This document shows positions 22,369 to 32,701 of a DNA stretch of 64,000 nucleotides, piece after piece. Source of the DNA: Rhodobacteraceae bacterium bin131 (lineage in GTDB: Bacteria > Pseudomonadota > Alphaproteobacteria > Rhodobacterales > Rhodobacteraceae); the NCBI GenBank assembly GCA_002239085.1, contig MPNP01000005.1, forward strand, positions 1-64,000, in the 5' to 3' direction. Numbering within the stretch: position 1 is the stretch's first letter; each line of letters opens with the position of its first letter. Both the position numbers and the translations under genes were made by a program. The notes below the pieces were generated by a model, which was given only the letters and a program-made list of their open reading frames with translations, did no database searches and had not been told where the DNA came from.

Positions 22369-23325
22369 TTATTTGGTTGACTGATACGGATAGATATTTT
22401 TTCGGTCAGCACCGATTTGTGCAAGGTCAAATTCAGTCGTTTGATATATCCGATTGACCCAATTTGAATAAAGTAAATGCCCATTGCTTCGCCATCGGTT
22501 GATTGGCTGTGCATTTGGATTATTGTCTGGGAAGTAGTTTTGAGGCATTTTTACGGTATCTGGAATCGCCTTTTGGTCTCTATCAAACTCGTTCTTGAGC
22601 GTTTCAGTTTCATATTCAAAGTGATTCATAATGTAAAGGGCAGGGTACTTTTTATCTTCAATCAGGCATGGACCGGTTTGGGGAGAACCAAGCAGAGTTT
22701 TTAATTCTAAAGTTTGATCAATATCCTTTTGATTGACCCCAGCCCAGCGGCTGATTGGGACAAGAATTTCATCCGAAAACCCTTTTAAGTAGGATGACGT
22801 TTTGGCATAATTGGTCATCGGATAGCAACCAGAAATCTTATCCTTAAAATTGACCTTTGGCAGTTTATGCCAATAATTCAGCATCGCCATTCCGCCCCAA
22901 CAAATCCCGAATGTTGAATGAACGTGGTCAACCACCCAATCAAAAACCTCACACATTTCGTCCCAGTAGTCAACTTGGGCAAATTCAAGTAATTCAATTG
23001 GTGCGCCGGTAATTATGAAACCATCGAACTTTCGGGGTTTAATCTCTTGAAAGGTCAGGTAGAATTCTTCTAGGTATTCTTTCCGAGTATTTTTTGACTC
23101 ATGAAAGGTCATCCGTACCAAGGTAAAGTTGACTTGAAGTGGAGTTGAGGCAATCAAGCGAATGAATTGGGTCTCAGTATCCTCTTTATTAGGCATCAAG
23201 TTTAACAACCCGATTTCCAGTGCACGAATGTCTTGTTTCAGGGCTCTTTGTTCGGAGATTACACGAACACCTTCTTTTTTTAGAATTGGGAAGGCAGGTA
23301 GGTTATCTGGAATGACGATTGGCAT
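22369..23325 (-). CDS. metA: Homoserine O-acyltransferase MetA family
   Basis: MPIVIPDNLPAFPILKKEGVRVI, RALEIGLLNLMPNKEDTETQFIRLI, FGICWGGMAMLNYWHKLPK. Confidence 0.95.
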   Translation of the reverse strand: MPIVIPDNLPAFPILKKEGVRVISEQRALKQDIRALEIGLLNLMPNKEDTETQFIRLIASTPLQVNFTLVRMTFHESKNTRKEYLEEFYLTFQEIKPRKFDGFIITGAPIELLEFAQVDYWDEMCEVFDWVVDHVHSTFGICWGGMAMLNYWHKLPKVNFKDKISGCYPMTNYAKTSSYLKGFSDEILVPISRWAGVNQKDIDQTLELKTLLGSPQTGPCLIEDKKYPALYIMNHFEYETETLKNEFDRDQKAIPDTVKMPQNYFPDNNPNAQPINRWRSNGHLLYSNWVNRIYQTTEFDLAQIGADRKNIYPYQSTK

Positions 23326-23336
23326 AATTAGGTACT

Positions 23337-24188
23337 CTAATTGTTGACTTTTTTGTCAATTGCGTCGGCTACTAATGAGTCGAATTCCTCAGCACTTTCA
23401 AGCCTAGAAACATCCCGACAGTCGATCGTGATTCCCCAGTTCTTAGCCATCGCTTCGTAGCGAGGAATTCGATGCTTAATGAGCTCCTTATATAAATTTG
23501 AACTGAATTCATCCGGATTTAGGGTTGCTATATCCACATCCTTTAGGTGTTTACTAATAAAATCGGGGGGATAATACATGGGCTTGGGTTTCTGTGCAAA
23601 TCGCTTGAGAAGTTCTTCATTTTGATCTTCTGTTGCTTCAAGCCAAATTGGCAACATACATTCAGCTAGAGAACTCATGAGTTTATTATTTTTATCAAAG
23701 GGATCAAGAATTTCGCATATGGATCCTCCCGTATCACAAACAAAATGCTTATAACCATAGATCTCTTGAGCACGGCAAATAAACCTTTTTGTATCCTCTA
23801 GAGATCGAATCTCACCTTCGCAATGAATTTCTTGCCTTTGAATAAACTCATCAAGACTGAGGCCACCTTGGTCTTTTGCACCTAACTTGCCGATATACGT
23901 TGATAGAGGGTCAAGGTTATTAAATGTAATATTGGAGCCAATATAGATTGAATCGGATTTTAATAGCTTCGCCAGGAAGTCATTTTTCATAGCCTCCAGC
24001 TTAAAGTTATCAACGATATACTCGCCGAGGTAACGAGTTCCAATGCGGTAATCCACTGAATAATGATACCAATCACCAGTATTCCTCAGCATATTTGAGA
24101 CATGGGTTTTACCCACTCCTGACATACCAAACAGCATCACTTGCTTATGTTCAGCCTGGAGCCATTCTTTAGCAGAACCGTAATACAT
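23337..24188 (-). CDS. P-loop NTPase of unknown function
   Basis: Walker A MLFGMSGVGKTHVSNML; complete ORF adjacent to metA. Confidence 0.75.
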   Translation of the reverse strand: MYYGSAKEWLQAEHKQVMLFGMSGVGKTHVSNMLRNTGDWYHYSVDYRIGTRYLGEYIVDNFKLEAMKNDFLAKLLKSDSIYIGSNITFNNLDPLSTYIGKLGAKDQGGLSLDEFIQRQEIHCEGEIRSLEDTKRFICRAQEIYGYKHFVCDTGGSICEILDPFDKNNKLMSSLAECMLPIWLEATEDQNEELLKRFAQKPKPMYYPPDFISKHLKDVDIATLNPDEFSSNLYKELIKHRIPRYEAMAKNWGITIDCRDVSRLESAEEFDSLVADAIDKKVNN

Positions 24189-25034
24189 TTCTACTTATAT
24201 CCATAAAAGTGTTTCGACAAAAAGAGGGCAACCCATTTCAAGAATATTGCAATCTATGAGTTAAAGTGACACGTTTCAAAGCACTAACTACATAAGTAAT
24301 TTGATTGATTTAACAATCTGATTATCAGGAGTATATTTTGTGTGCTCGGGTTACTCACGGTAGACTTACTTGATTATCAGGTGATTATTTCTAAAATATC
24401 CAATATCTTTAGTATATCTTTCATATCTAGCTTGATTGATCCAACCCTAAAATCAATCTAATGTCTGTTTCCATAAAATTTCAACGCTTATGAAGATAGT
24501 TTACTCCCAATAACTTTAGCAAATCAACTTTAGGGTAGGGCGGTTGGTATGATTGGAATGCGAAATGATGTATCAACAACTAACTGATAATAGATAATAT
24601 TCTGGTCGATCGGGAGCTTATATTGTGGCACATCAAATGCTTATCTCTAAAGAGAGAAATCACTATAAAACTATAGTTGGAAAGAAAACAGCAACTCTCA
24701 TTCTTTACCAGAAAGTCATCCTAGCTTACAAAATCTGTTCAAAATTTTATATAACAGAGCATTACTTCAAATAACAATATTCTTGACCCCTTTGCTGGAG
24801 CAGGCGTTGTTTACTGCATTAATTTAATCTTTAACGGGTGATTTTGTTCATTTAATTCCAGTTTTAATTGACTAAGAATCTGGAATGTTCTGACCATTTT
24901 TCTTGTTCCCCAGTAGCTCGCCTTTTCAAGTAGGTCTCTCTTGATTCCTCAGTCCCAGGACCAGTACGACCTCCGCTACACCGCATCAAGGTCAGGTTCT
25001 TCTGCGCACCGTTCTCCGCCAGCCCGAGCCGCTT

Positions 25035-25071
25035 AAAAAAAGGAGTGTCGGGGGTTACCCCCGAACACTCC
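25035..25071 (-). terminator. Strong hairpin with T run on the minus strand
   Basis: Minus strand GGAGTGTTCGGGGGTAACCCCCGACACTCC followed by TTTTTTT. Confidence 0.7.
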
Positions 25072-25299
25072 GGCATTATTGTGAACGTCATCACACCCCA
25101 CAACACTTTCAGTCAACGCATATATCCACCATAAAGAATGGAAGAATTCAATCCTCTCGGTCTGTCCCTATTCAAATCGATATAATATAAAAAACAACAC
25201 CTGGTTGGATTAATCGGGTTGATGCAGAAATACACCATGTTAAAAATGGGATTGACCAGATGACAATCCTCATATTTATCTTGCTATTTTGGATGGGAG

Positions 25300-26040
25300 T
25301 TTGGAGGTTGAATATCTACCTTTCTAAATTGCCACCAAATAATGTTATTAGAGTAGCTATTCCACCTATATTTGGCTTATCCCTTCTGGTTATCTGAGAA
25401 GGGACAGTAAGGGCCTTTGATGTTCTAGGAGTGACCTTCCCACCGTCTAGTACAATTGGTTTAACCTTTGCCAATAACCTTGATATTTTGTGGGTAGATT
25501 TGGTACAAACTGTATTCAAGGGTGCTTAATCAGGGTATTTGATTGGATGCGGCTCGGCAATATTTGTTGCAATTGCTGTAAATCGCTATCCATTCCTTCA
25601 AAAGGGGATTCTGCCTAGACAGCTTTGCAGTAGCATTACCTATAGGGCACCTCTATAAAATCCCAAAATCAGGATTCACTTGTTTTTACCTTTGAAAAAA
25701 TTATGATTATTCTGAATAATTTCTTCTCCTTTGGGTCACATTCATTCAATAATCTTCCCCAAAAAGGTAAAAATTGACCCTTTTCCATCGTTTCCTAGGC
25801 CTAATCACACACCTAGCCTCTACATTGGCACTACTCAGACCAACAAATCTCCATGAAGGTATTTTCTAATTTGGAATAAATAGACGTGCCCTATAGTCGG
25901 TACTGCCCCAATTTTTGTCATGGGGTTTGGATTTGGGTGGCAATCCAAGGCAGCTATCGTCGGGACATTGTTCTTGTGGGTTGTTTCTTTGGGTGAACAA
26001 AGGGTTACATTCTGGCACCCTTCACAAAGAAAATGACAAT
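25300..26040 (+). pseudogene. NitT/TauT-type ABC transporter permease pseudogene, interrupted by a 247-bp element
   Basis: Degenerate frame LPPNNVIRVAIPPIFGLSLLVI*EGTVRAFDVLGVTFPPSSTIGLTF…VDLVQTVFKGA*SGYLIGCGSAIFVAIAVNRYPFLQKGILP…(element)…VGTAPIFVMGFGFGWQSKAAIVGTLFLWV. Confidence 0.65.
25645..25891. mobile_element. MITE-like non-autonomous element with imperfect TIRs and TATA direct repeats
   Basis: Ends GGGCACCTCTATAAAATCC…/…TTGGAATAAATAGACGTGCCC; flanked by TATA at 25641-25644 and 25892-25895; removal of element plus one TATA yields gtagcattacctatagtcggtactgccccaatt = VALPIVGTAPI. Confidence 0.75.
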
Positions 26041-26233
26041 ATGAATTAATGTAATCCTTTAATTTGTTCAAAACCAGTTTGAACAATCAATAAACAGTGA
26101 TTAGCAAGCTTTTTCGGGTTTAAGTAATTTGATGCCTAAACTCGTCGTTCGTGAATGGTATTGGGTGGAGAATAATAACAATAGAACGAGCGTTGGATTC
26201 GTGGCACACAATTATCTGAGGCAAATAATTTTC

Positions 26234-27262
26234 TTAAATATTTTCCGGGGTATAAATCTCAAAGTCAAGGATTTCCATACATGCCCTAGAATTTGGTCCG
26301 TTGTTTTTTGAATTAATCATTGCCGTGATAGTCGCATTGACAAAAACCTTCATAGGATGTGAGATAATCATGGTTAATGTTCCATTTATCAAACCCGACC
26401 TAGTCTCATCAAACAACTCGTAACCAATTACAACAAAATCTTCTCGCTTGAACTCTTCCCGGAGAGCGGTTAATACCCCTGTAATTCCTCCACCTGATAC
26501 ATAAAGTCCAGCCAGGTCATGATGCTCCTTAAATAGATTCTCGACTAGTTCTCTCCCAATTACAGCCGATTCATAAGTTGGCTGAGCTTCTAATAATGTA
26601 AAGGCTGAGTTATGTTCCCGAAAATAAGAACGAAATCCACTTTCGTTGATTTCTTGGTTTCGATACCGATGGTTCCCTATCAAGATACCAATCTTTCCGG
26701 GTTGATAGACAATCTTATCAAAAGCCCAAGCGGCGGTACGGCCAACTTTCCAGTTATCAAGCCCAACATAACCCACATCACCTCTTGCTGATAAAGGTGC
26801 AATGAGAGCCGTAACTGAAACCCCACTAGAAAGAACTTTGTCAATGGCATCAGCAACTAATGGATGTTGGGCCGCCACAAGAGCCACAGATTCACATTTT
26901 TTCCCCAATTCAATCAATTTTTCGGAAACATTTTCTGGGGAAAGTCCATCAAGATACTCCAAGGTTAGTTCAACGTTAAGGTCCTTGTTGACCTCAACCT
27001 CTTTCATGAACACATTGCCTAAATCTTGATAAAACGGTCTATCTCTCTGGAGAAGTAAAATGCCAAGCTTTGAAACTTCTTTTGGGTCTTGAAGGGTTTG
27101 AGTGATTGTTCCAACACCATAAAAATCAATTGCTTTTGCAGCATTCAGTACCCTTTCTTTTGTCGGTTTTCTAACAAGCTCTGGTTTATAAAGAACCCTA
27201 TTTACTGTGGACACAGAAACACCAGATGCCTGGGCCAAGTCAGAAATTGTTGGGCGTTTCAT
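26234..27262 (-). CDS. LacI family transcriptional regulator
   Basis: MKRPTISDLAQASGVSVSTVNRVLYKPELVRKPTKERVLNAAKAI HTH plus periplasmic-binding domain. Confidence 0.95.
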   Translation of the reverse strand: MKRPTISDLAQASGVSVSTVNRVLYKPELVRKPTKERVLNAAKAIDFYGVGTITQTLQDPKEVSKLGILLLQRDRPFYQDLGNVFMKEVEVNKDLNVELTLEYLDGLSPENVSEKLIELGKKCESVALVAAQHPLVADAIDKVLSSGVSVTALIAPLSARGDVGYVGLDNWKVGRTAAWAFDKIVYQPGKIGILIGNHRYRNQEINESGFRSYFREHNSAFTLLEAQPTYESAVIGRELVENLFKEHHDLAGLYVSGGGITGVLTALREEFKREDFVVIGYELFDETRSGLINGTLTMIISHPMKVFVNATITAMINSKNNGPNSRACMEILDFEIYTPENI

Positions 27263-27481
27263 TATGTTGACAAAGTAACTATCATTTTGAGTAAATTTGA
27301 TATAATTTGATACAAATCTTACGAATTGTCAAATGTCAAAAAATATCACTTTATAAGGATTATGATATATTATGATAAAAATTTGGCTTCAGATGTAATT
27401 CTCTTCTTGACAGGTAAATTTGTGAATATGCTATAATTTGCGGGAACACCATTATAAGGGGGATTTAATCAATATTGATTT

Positions 27482-28483
27482 ATGGATGATCTGAAGTACG
27501 GAATCCGAGATAAGCAAGGAAACTGGGCACCAAAGGAACCCTTGGAGATTGGGCCTTTTTGGGATGCAAAATGGCACAAAATGGGGAATTTTATGGTCGA
27601 GTTCATTTGGCCCTGGAATACTTTTCATATGGTACTAGCCCTGCTCTATTGGTTTTTTGTCATTCCTGAGGTTGAGACATTGAAGACTCTTTCTTGGGGG
27701 TGGGGACTGTATCTTTTCATAGCGAATGCGACAGGCATCTTTGTTCTATATGGGGGGATTGAGCTTTTCTATTATGTCCAACGGAAACAGGGGAGGCGTT
27801 TCAAATACAATGCGAAATTTCCGTCCGACCACCCTTCTTCTGTGTTTTGGTTCAAAAGTCAGAATTTCGACAATTTCTTACGGAGCTTCTTTTTCGGAAT
27901 TCCGGTCTGGACCTTGGTGGAAGTTTTCATGCTTTGGTGTTTTGCCAATGGTTATCATGTCTTTGGGTGGATTGATTGGCAGAATAATTGGCTTTGGCTA
28001 GTCGTTCTAACGTTGTTTGTACCAGCAATTCACGAGATTCACTTTTTCTGCATTCATTGGCTTATCCATAGACCTTTTCTTTATAAACATGTGCATTCTG
28101 TCCATCATAATTCAATGAATCCTTCACCTTGGTCTTCACTCTCCATGCATCCAGTCGAGCATTTGCTTTTCTTCGGGGAGGTAATCTGGCATCTGCTGAT
28201 TCCATCAAATCCGATTGTAATGTTGTTCAATATGCATGTAGTGGGCTATGGTGCAGTAAATGGCCATATTGGATTTGAAAAGCTTGAGGTAACCGAAAAA
28301 ACAGCGGTTAATAGCCATGCCTATGCTCATTACCTACACCACAAATATTTTGAGGTAAACTACGGAGCCGATGGCCTTGTACCCCTAGATAAATGGTTTG
28401 GCTTATGGCATGATGGAACGAAGGAGGCTGATGAAAGAATGAAAGCTCGCTTCAGATTGAAGAAACAGAAATTAAATAGTTAA
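27482..28483 (+). CDS. Sterol desaturase / fatty acid hydroxylase superfamily membrane protein
   Basis: His boxes HEIHFFCIHWLIH, HVHSVHHNS, HAHYLHHKYFEVNYG with multiple TM segments. Confidence 0.92.
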   Translation: MDDLKYGIRDKQGNWAPKEPLEIGPFWDAKWHKMGNFMVEFIWPWNTFHMVLALLYWFFVIPEVETLKTLSWGWGLYLFIANATGIFVLYGGIELFYYVQRKQGRRFKYNAKFPSDHPSSVFWFKSQNFDNFLRSFFFGIPVWTLVEVFMLWCFANGYHVFGWIDWQNNWLWLVVLTLFVPAIHEIHFFCIHWLIHRPFLYKHVHSVHHNSMNPSPWSSLSMHPVEHLLFFGEVIWHLLIPSNPIVMLFNMHVVGYGAVNGHIGFEKLEVTEKTAVNSHAYAHYLHHKYFEVNYGADGLVPLDKWFGLWHDGTKEADERMKARFRLKKQKLNS

Positions 28484-28608
28484 CAAGTTATTCAGGTCAA
28501 CAAGTAGAACGAGGTGGAAAAGGAGGTGGAACTACTCGCTAGTAAGTTTTTTCTCTGTCAGGTTGCAGACCGAGGGAATATTTCAGTTAAGTTGCATTGA
28601 GTTGCATG

Positions 28609-28658
28609 CCCAAACCCAAGGAAAGCCTTAATACGGTTTATTCTTACTTGGGTTTGGG
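28609..28658 (+). promoter_or_regulatory. 12-bp perfect inverted repeat upstream of ABC substrate-binding gene
   Basis: CCCAAACCCAAG (28609-28620) … CTTGGGTTTGGG (28647-28658), 26-nt loop. Confidence 0.6.
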
Positions 28659-28716
28659 GACGCAAGTCTGCGAGTTAAACCTCATTAGCAAAGAATGAAA
28701 TTGAAGGAGAAAAAGA

Positions 28717-29670
28717 ATGAAATTCTTGAAAGTGGTATTTACCGTTGCCGTAATGGCTATTGTAACTTCAGGAGCTATGGCTCAAAATATTGCAGTAATT
28801 GCAGGATCAATTGAAGATGCTTTTATGAACAAGATCAAGAAGGGTGTTGATGATGCTGCACTAGTGGTAGAGGCAAATGGGGGGTCGGTGAACTACCTCA
28901 GAACCCAGAACTATGAAAATTTTGGGCCAGACTTGGTTACTTTGATCAATCAAGCAGTAGCCCAAGGGGTAGATGGAATTGCCATTCCAGTTTGGGTTCC
29001 AGATGCACAGGTTCCAGCCTTGCAGGCTGCAGCCGATCAAGGTGTTGTAATTATGCAGTACAATTCTGGGTTTTCGGTCAAAGACGAAATTAGAGCATTG
29101 AACTATTTTGGTTCTGATGAATATATCGCAGGTAAGGCTGGTGGCGATTATCTGGCTAAGGCTGGTGCCAAGCATATCCTTTGCCATATTCAGACTCCCG
29201 GAGCAATTAATTTGGAAACTCGTTGTCAAGGCGTAACAGATGGTGCCGAACCGCACGGGACCAAAGTAACAATATTGCGTACACCGCCAAATTTAGACGG
29301 TGATGTAACTGGAACAGCTGAGGCAATGAAAGCTGAATTCATAGGGGATTCCTCTATTGATGCGATGATAAGCGGGGGAGATTTTGGTGCAGCCGCAGGG
29401 GCCAATGCAGTTGCTCAAATCGGTGGCAGCCAGATGGTAAGTGCTTTTGATTACAGTCCGGCCTCACTTGATCGAATTTCGGCAGGTACACAAGTAATGG
29501 CAATTGACCAACAACCCTATCTACAGGGATTCTTGGCAACCTCCATGTTGTTTGCCAACCTTAAGTTTGGTACTGAGATTACAACTGATCCGGTATTGAC
29601 TGGTCCTGCCATCGTTGATGCTTCTAATGTAAATGCGGTAAAAGCAGGTGCTGATCTGGGCGCACGCTAA
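28717..29670 (+). CDS. Sugar ABC transporter substrate-binding protein
   Basis: Signal peptide MKFLKVVFTVAVMAIVTSGAMAQ; periplasmic-binding type I fold (LINQAVAQGVDGIAIPVWVPDAQVPALQAAADQGV). Confidence 0.93.
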   Translation: MKFLKVVFTVAVMAIVTSGAMAQNIAVIAGSIEDAFMNKIKKGVDDAALVVEANGGSVNYLRTQNYENFGPDLVTLINQAVAQGVDGIAIPVWVPDAQVPALQAAADQGVVIMQYNSGFSVKDEIRALNYFGSDEYIAGKAGGDYLAKAGAKHILCHIQTPGAINLETRCQGVTDGAEPHGTKVTILRTPPNLDGDVTGTAEAMKAEFIGDSSIDAMISGGDFGAAAGANAVAQIGGSQMVSAFDYSPASLDRISAGTQVMAIDQQPYLQGFLATSMLFANLKFGTEITTDPVLTGPAIVDASNVNAVKAGADLGAR

Positions 29671-29681
29671 ATGGATTCAGA

Positions 29682-29709
29682 CCCAGGCCGGTAATCCGGC
29701 CTGGGTTTT
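29682..29709 (+). terminator. Intra-operon hairpin (attenuator/terminator) after the substrate-binding gene
   Basis: CCCAGGCCGG-TAAT-CCGGCCTGGG-TTTT. Confidence 0.8.
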
Positions 29710-29764
29710 GTATTTTGGTTCTACCAAAGGTATATAAAAAGAAGCAAACTTTGAGGGGGAGTAT

Positions 29765-30847
29765 ATGAACGATCACATGCAAGACAAATCTAATGCGCCA
29801 CAAACTGTTTTGAGTGGTATCCTTGCAGTGGCTCGTCGTCCAGAAGCTGGTGCTTTTGGAGGGCTAGTGATAATTTTTCTTTTTTTTAGCTATTTTGGGT
29901 GGGATAGGAATTTTCTTAGTGCATTGGGTACTGCAAGTTGGATGAATTTTGCATCAACAGTGGGAATTATCGCCATCCCGGTTGGATTTTTAATGATATC
30001 AGGTGAACTAGACATATCAGTTGGAGCAATGATCCCGGCAGGTAAAATGGTGCTAGCCATTGTGGTTGGGTATTATGGGCTGAATATTTGGCTCGGAGTG
30101 TTAGTCACATTACTCATAGCCGGATGTATAGGTTGGGTCAACGGCATACTTGTGACACGAACAAATGTTCCCTCACTAATTGTTACCCTTGCCACTCTCT
30201 TTGCAGTAGCAGGCTTGACTTTATTTTTATCCATATACCTAACCGATACGACCCAGCTTGGTTTGCAGGATAGTGATACGGACGCCTTATCCGAATTTGT
30301 ATTTGGATCTTATCACGCTCTAATGATTGGAGGAAGCGAAAGCCAATTGACACTTTGGCGTGGGCTACAAAGTTCAGTATTCATTTGGTTTATATTCGCT
30401 GTTTGCTGTTTTTTCTTTCTACATATTTCGCCATGGGGGAATTGGATCTTTGCTCTCGGTGGGGATCAGGAAAGTGCTCGTAATGCAGGTATTCCAATTA
30501 ATCGATTGAAGATTAGTTTGTTCATGCTTTGTGCAATGTCTGCTGCCTTGGTAGGCATATGTGAAACAGTTTTATCAAATTCTGCAAGTACAACCACTCA
30601 GTTTACAATGATTTTTAATTCAATAATTGCTGTCGTAATTGGTGGTGTATTGCTTACTGGTGGATTTGGAAGTGTTGCTGGAATCTTTTTCGGAACCTTG
30701 ACACTAGGGATGGTGCAACAGGGGATCAACTATACGAGTTTTGACCGAAATTTGAGCTCACTAATTATCGGAGCAATGCTTCTGATTGCCGTTCTAATGA
30801 ACAACTTATTCCGCAACGTGGCGACAAGTGCCTCAACAAAACAATAA
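29765..30847 (+). CDS. Sugar ABC transporter permease (RbsC-like)
   Basis: IAIPVGFLMISGELDISVGAMIPAGKMVLA…GWVNGILVTRTNVPSLIVTLAT…AVVIGGVLLTGGFGSVAGIFFGTLTLGMVQQG. Confidence 0.95.
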   Translation: MNDHMQDKSNAPQTVLSGILAVARRPEAGAFGGLVIIFLFFSYFGWDRNFLSALGTASWMNFASTVGIIAIPVGFLMISGELDISVGAMIPAGKMVLAIVVGYYGLNIWLGVLVTLLIAGCIGWVNGILVTRTNVPSLIVTLATLFAVAGLTLFLSIYLTDTTQLGLQDSDTDALSEFVFGSYHALMIGGSESQLTLWRGLQSSVFIWFIFAVCCFFFLHISPWGNWIFALGGDQESARNAGIPINRLKISLFMLCAMSAALVGICETVLSNSASTTTQFTMIFNSIIAVVIGGVLLTGGFGSVAGIFFGTLTLGMVQQGINYTSFDRNLSSLIIGAMLLIAVLMNNLFRNVATSASTKQ

Positions 30848-31645
30848 GTGATTGCCAAAATGCAAAATAATACACCGGTGCTGGAAACCCACTATGTTAA
30901 TAAAAGTTTTGGACATATCGACGTTTTACATAATATCAATATAAAAGTTCATGAAGGGCAAGTTCTCTGCCTTTTGGGAGACAATGGTGCAGGTAAGTCC
31001 ACCCTGATTAAAATTCTTTCAGGAGTTTACCAACCAACCCGTGGAAAGATTGCGATGGATGGAAAAACTATTAATTTTATCCGTCCAAAGATTGCCCAGG
31101 ATATGGGAATTGCCACTGTTCATCAGTTTGGGGGTACATATCCTTTAATGTCTATCGGTCGAAATTTCTTTGCCGGATCTGAACCGACAAGGGGGTGGGG
31201 CCCCTTCAAGATATTTGATCGAAAAAAAGCCAATAAAATCGCTATCCATGAAATTCAGAATTTCGGGATTACCAGGATGGATGATGGAGACAGAATGGTT
31301 GGAGGGCTTTCTGGGGGCGAGCGGCAATCACTTGCAATTGCCCGTGCTGTATATTTTGGAGCTCGAGTATTGATTCTCGATGAACCAACTGCGGCTCTCG
31401 GGGTAAAACAAGCGGCCCACGTCCTGCGAATTGTTAACGAGGCAAAACGGCGAGGACTTGCTGTAATCTTTATTACGCATCAGGTTATGCATGCACTCGC
31501 AGTTGGTGATCACTTTGCAGTATTAATTCGAGGTTCAATTGCCGCTGATTTTATTAAGGGCGAAAAAACCCGTGAAGAAATTACAGATCTGATGGCAGGT
31601 GGCGAAAGCATGGCTGACTTGGAAGAAGCTATTGATATTTATTGA
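30848..31645 (+). CDS. Sugar ABC transporter ATP-binding protein
   Basis: Walker A GDNGAGKSTLIKIL; signature LSGGERQSLAIARA; Walker B VLILDEPTAALG. Confidence 0.95.
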   Translation: MIAKMQNNTPVLETHYVNKSFGHIDVLHNINIKVHEGQVLCLLGDNGAGKSTLIKILSGVYQPTRGKIAMDGKTINFIRPKIAQDMGIATVHQFGGTYPLMSIGRNFFAGSEPTRGWGPFKIFDRKKANKIAIHEIQNFGITRMDDGDRMVGGLSGGERQSLAIARAVYFGARVLILDEPTAALGVKQAAHVLRIVNEAKRRGLAVIFITHQVMHALAVGDHFAVLIRGSIAADFIKGEKTREEITDLMAGGESMADLEEAIDIY

Positions 31646-31657
31646 TAGGTCGAAGCT

Positions 31658-32701
31658 GTGAGCGTAAGACTAGCTTTGATCGGTGCTGGTTTGATGGGGA
31701 GCGGTCATGCCAGTATAGTTGCAAAATCCTTACCTGGGGCTTCCTTGCATCTTATCTGTGATTCAGATTTCAAACAAGCTCGTGCCGTTGCCGATGAGTA
31801 TGGTTCTCAGGATGTTGCCACTGACCCCTATTCGGTAATTTCCCGGCCTGATATTGACGCTGTAATCATTGCAACTCCGGATGACACCCATGCTCCCCTC
31901 TCATTGGCTTGTATTAAAGCTGGAAAGCGAGTGCTATGTGAAAAACCCCTTTCACAAAGTTCTTCGGAATGCATTTCGGTAATGGAAGTAGAACAATCAG
32001 TTGGTGAACAATTTGTCATGTTAGGTTTCATGCGTCGATTTGACCAAGCTTATATGGAGATGAAGGAAGCAGTTGACCAGGATCAATTGGGGCGAGTGTT
32101 GATGATGCATAATTATCACCGGAATGTAGAAACCCCCACCCCAGATTTTACTAGTGCTATGGCCATTACCAATTCCGCTTCCCATGAATTCGATGTAGTA
32201 CGTCATGTTCTTGGTGTTGAGTATTATTCAATTAATTCCCATAAAGCCCGACGTTTGGATGGAGTAGTTGAACCTGTCCTGATGATACTTGAAACAACTG
32301 ATAATCAAATTGTATCGATAGAGATCAACAACAATGCCTCATATGGCTATGACATTCAGGCTGAGATTGTGGGAGAGCAGGGGTCTATTTCGGTCAACAA
32401 TATAGCTTTTACAAAAACTGATAGAAATCTTGCATCATTTACACGCTATGATTCTGATTGGCGGAGTCGATTTCAGGAGGCTTATTTACGCCAAAATTAT
32501 GCATTTCTGGGATTTGTTGAAAGTGGAATCTTCCCTGAAATGGCATCGGATTGCTGGGATGGCTACTGTGCTGCTAAAGTTGCAGAAGCCGGTGTTGAAG
32601 CCCTAGTGACAGGAATGAAACAAACAATTGAAATGATTGAAAAGCCAAAACTTTATCAAGCAAAAAATGGGGTGGGAATTGAAACTGGGTTTTGTCTCTG
32701 A
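31658..32701 (+). CDS. Gfo/Idh/MocA family oxidoreductase
   Basis: RLALIGAGLMGSGHASIV…AVIIATPDDTHAPLSLACIKAGKRVLCEKPLSQS. Confidence 0.95.
   Translation: MSVRLALIGAGLMGSGHASIVAKSLPGASLHLICDSDFKQARAVADEYGSQDVATDPYSVISRPDIDAVIIATPDDTHAPLSLACIKAGKRVLCEKPLSQSSSECISVMEVEQSVGEQFVMLGFMRRFDQAYMEMKEAVDQDQLGRVLMMHNYHRNVETPTPDFTSAMAITNSASHEFDVVRHVLGVEYYSINSHKARRLDGVVEPVLMILETTDNQIVSIEINNNASYGYDIQAEIVGEQGSISVNNIAFTKTDRNLASFTRYDSDWRSRFQEAYLRQNYAFLGFVESGIFPEMASDCWDGYCAAKVAEAGVEALVTGMKQTIEMIEKPKLYQAKNGVGIETGFCL

Noticed and set aside
24780-24840. 'NNILDPFAGAGVV' suggesting a DNA methyltransferase motif
   Set aside because: Only ~13 residues bounded by stops; too short to support even a pseudogene call.
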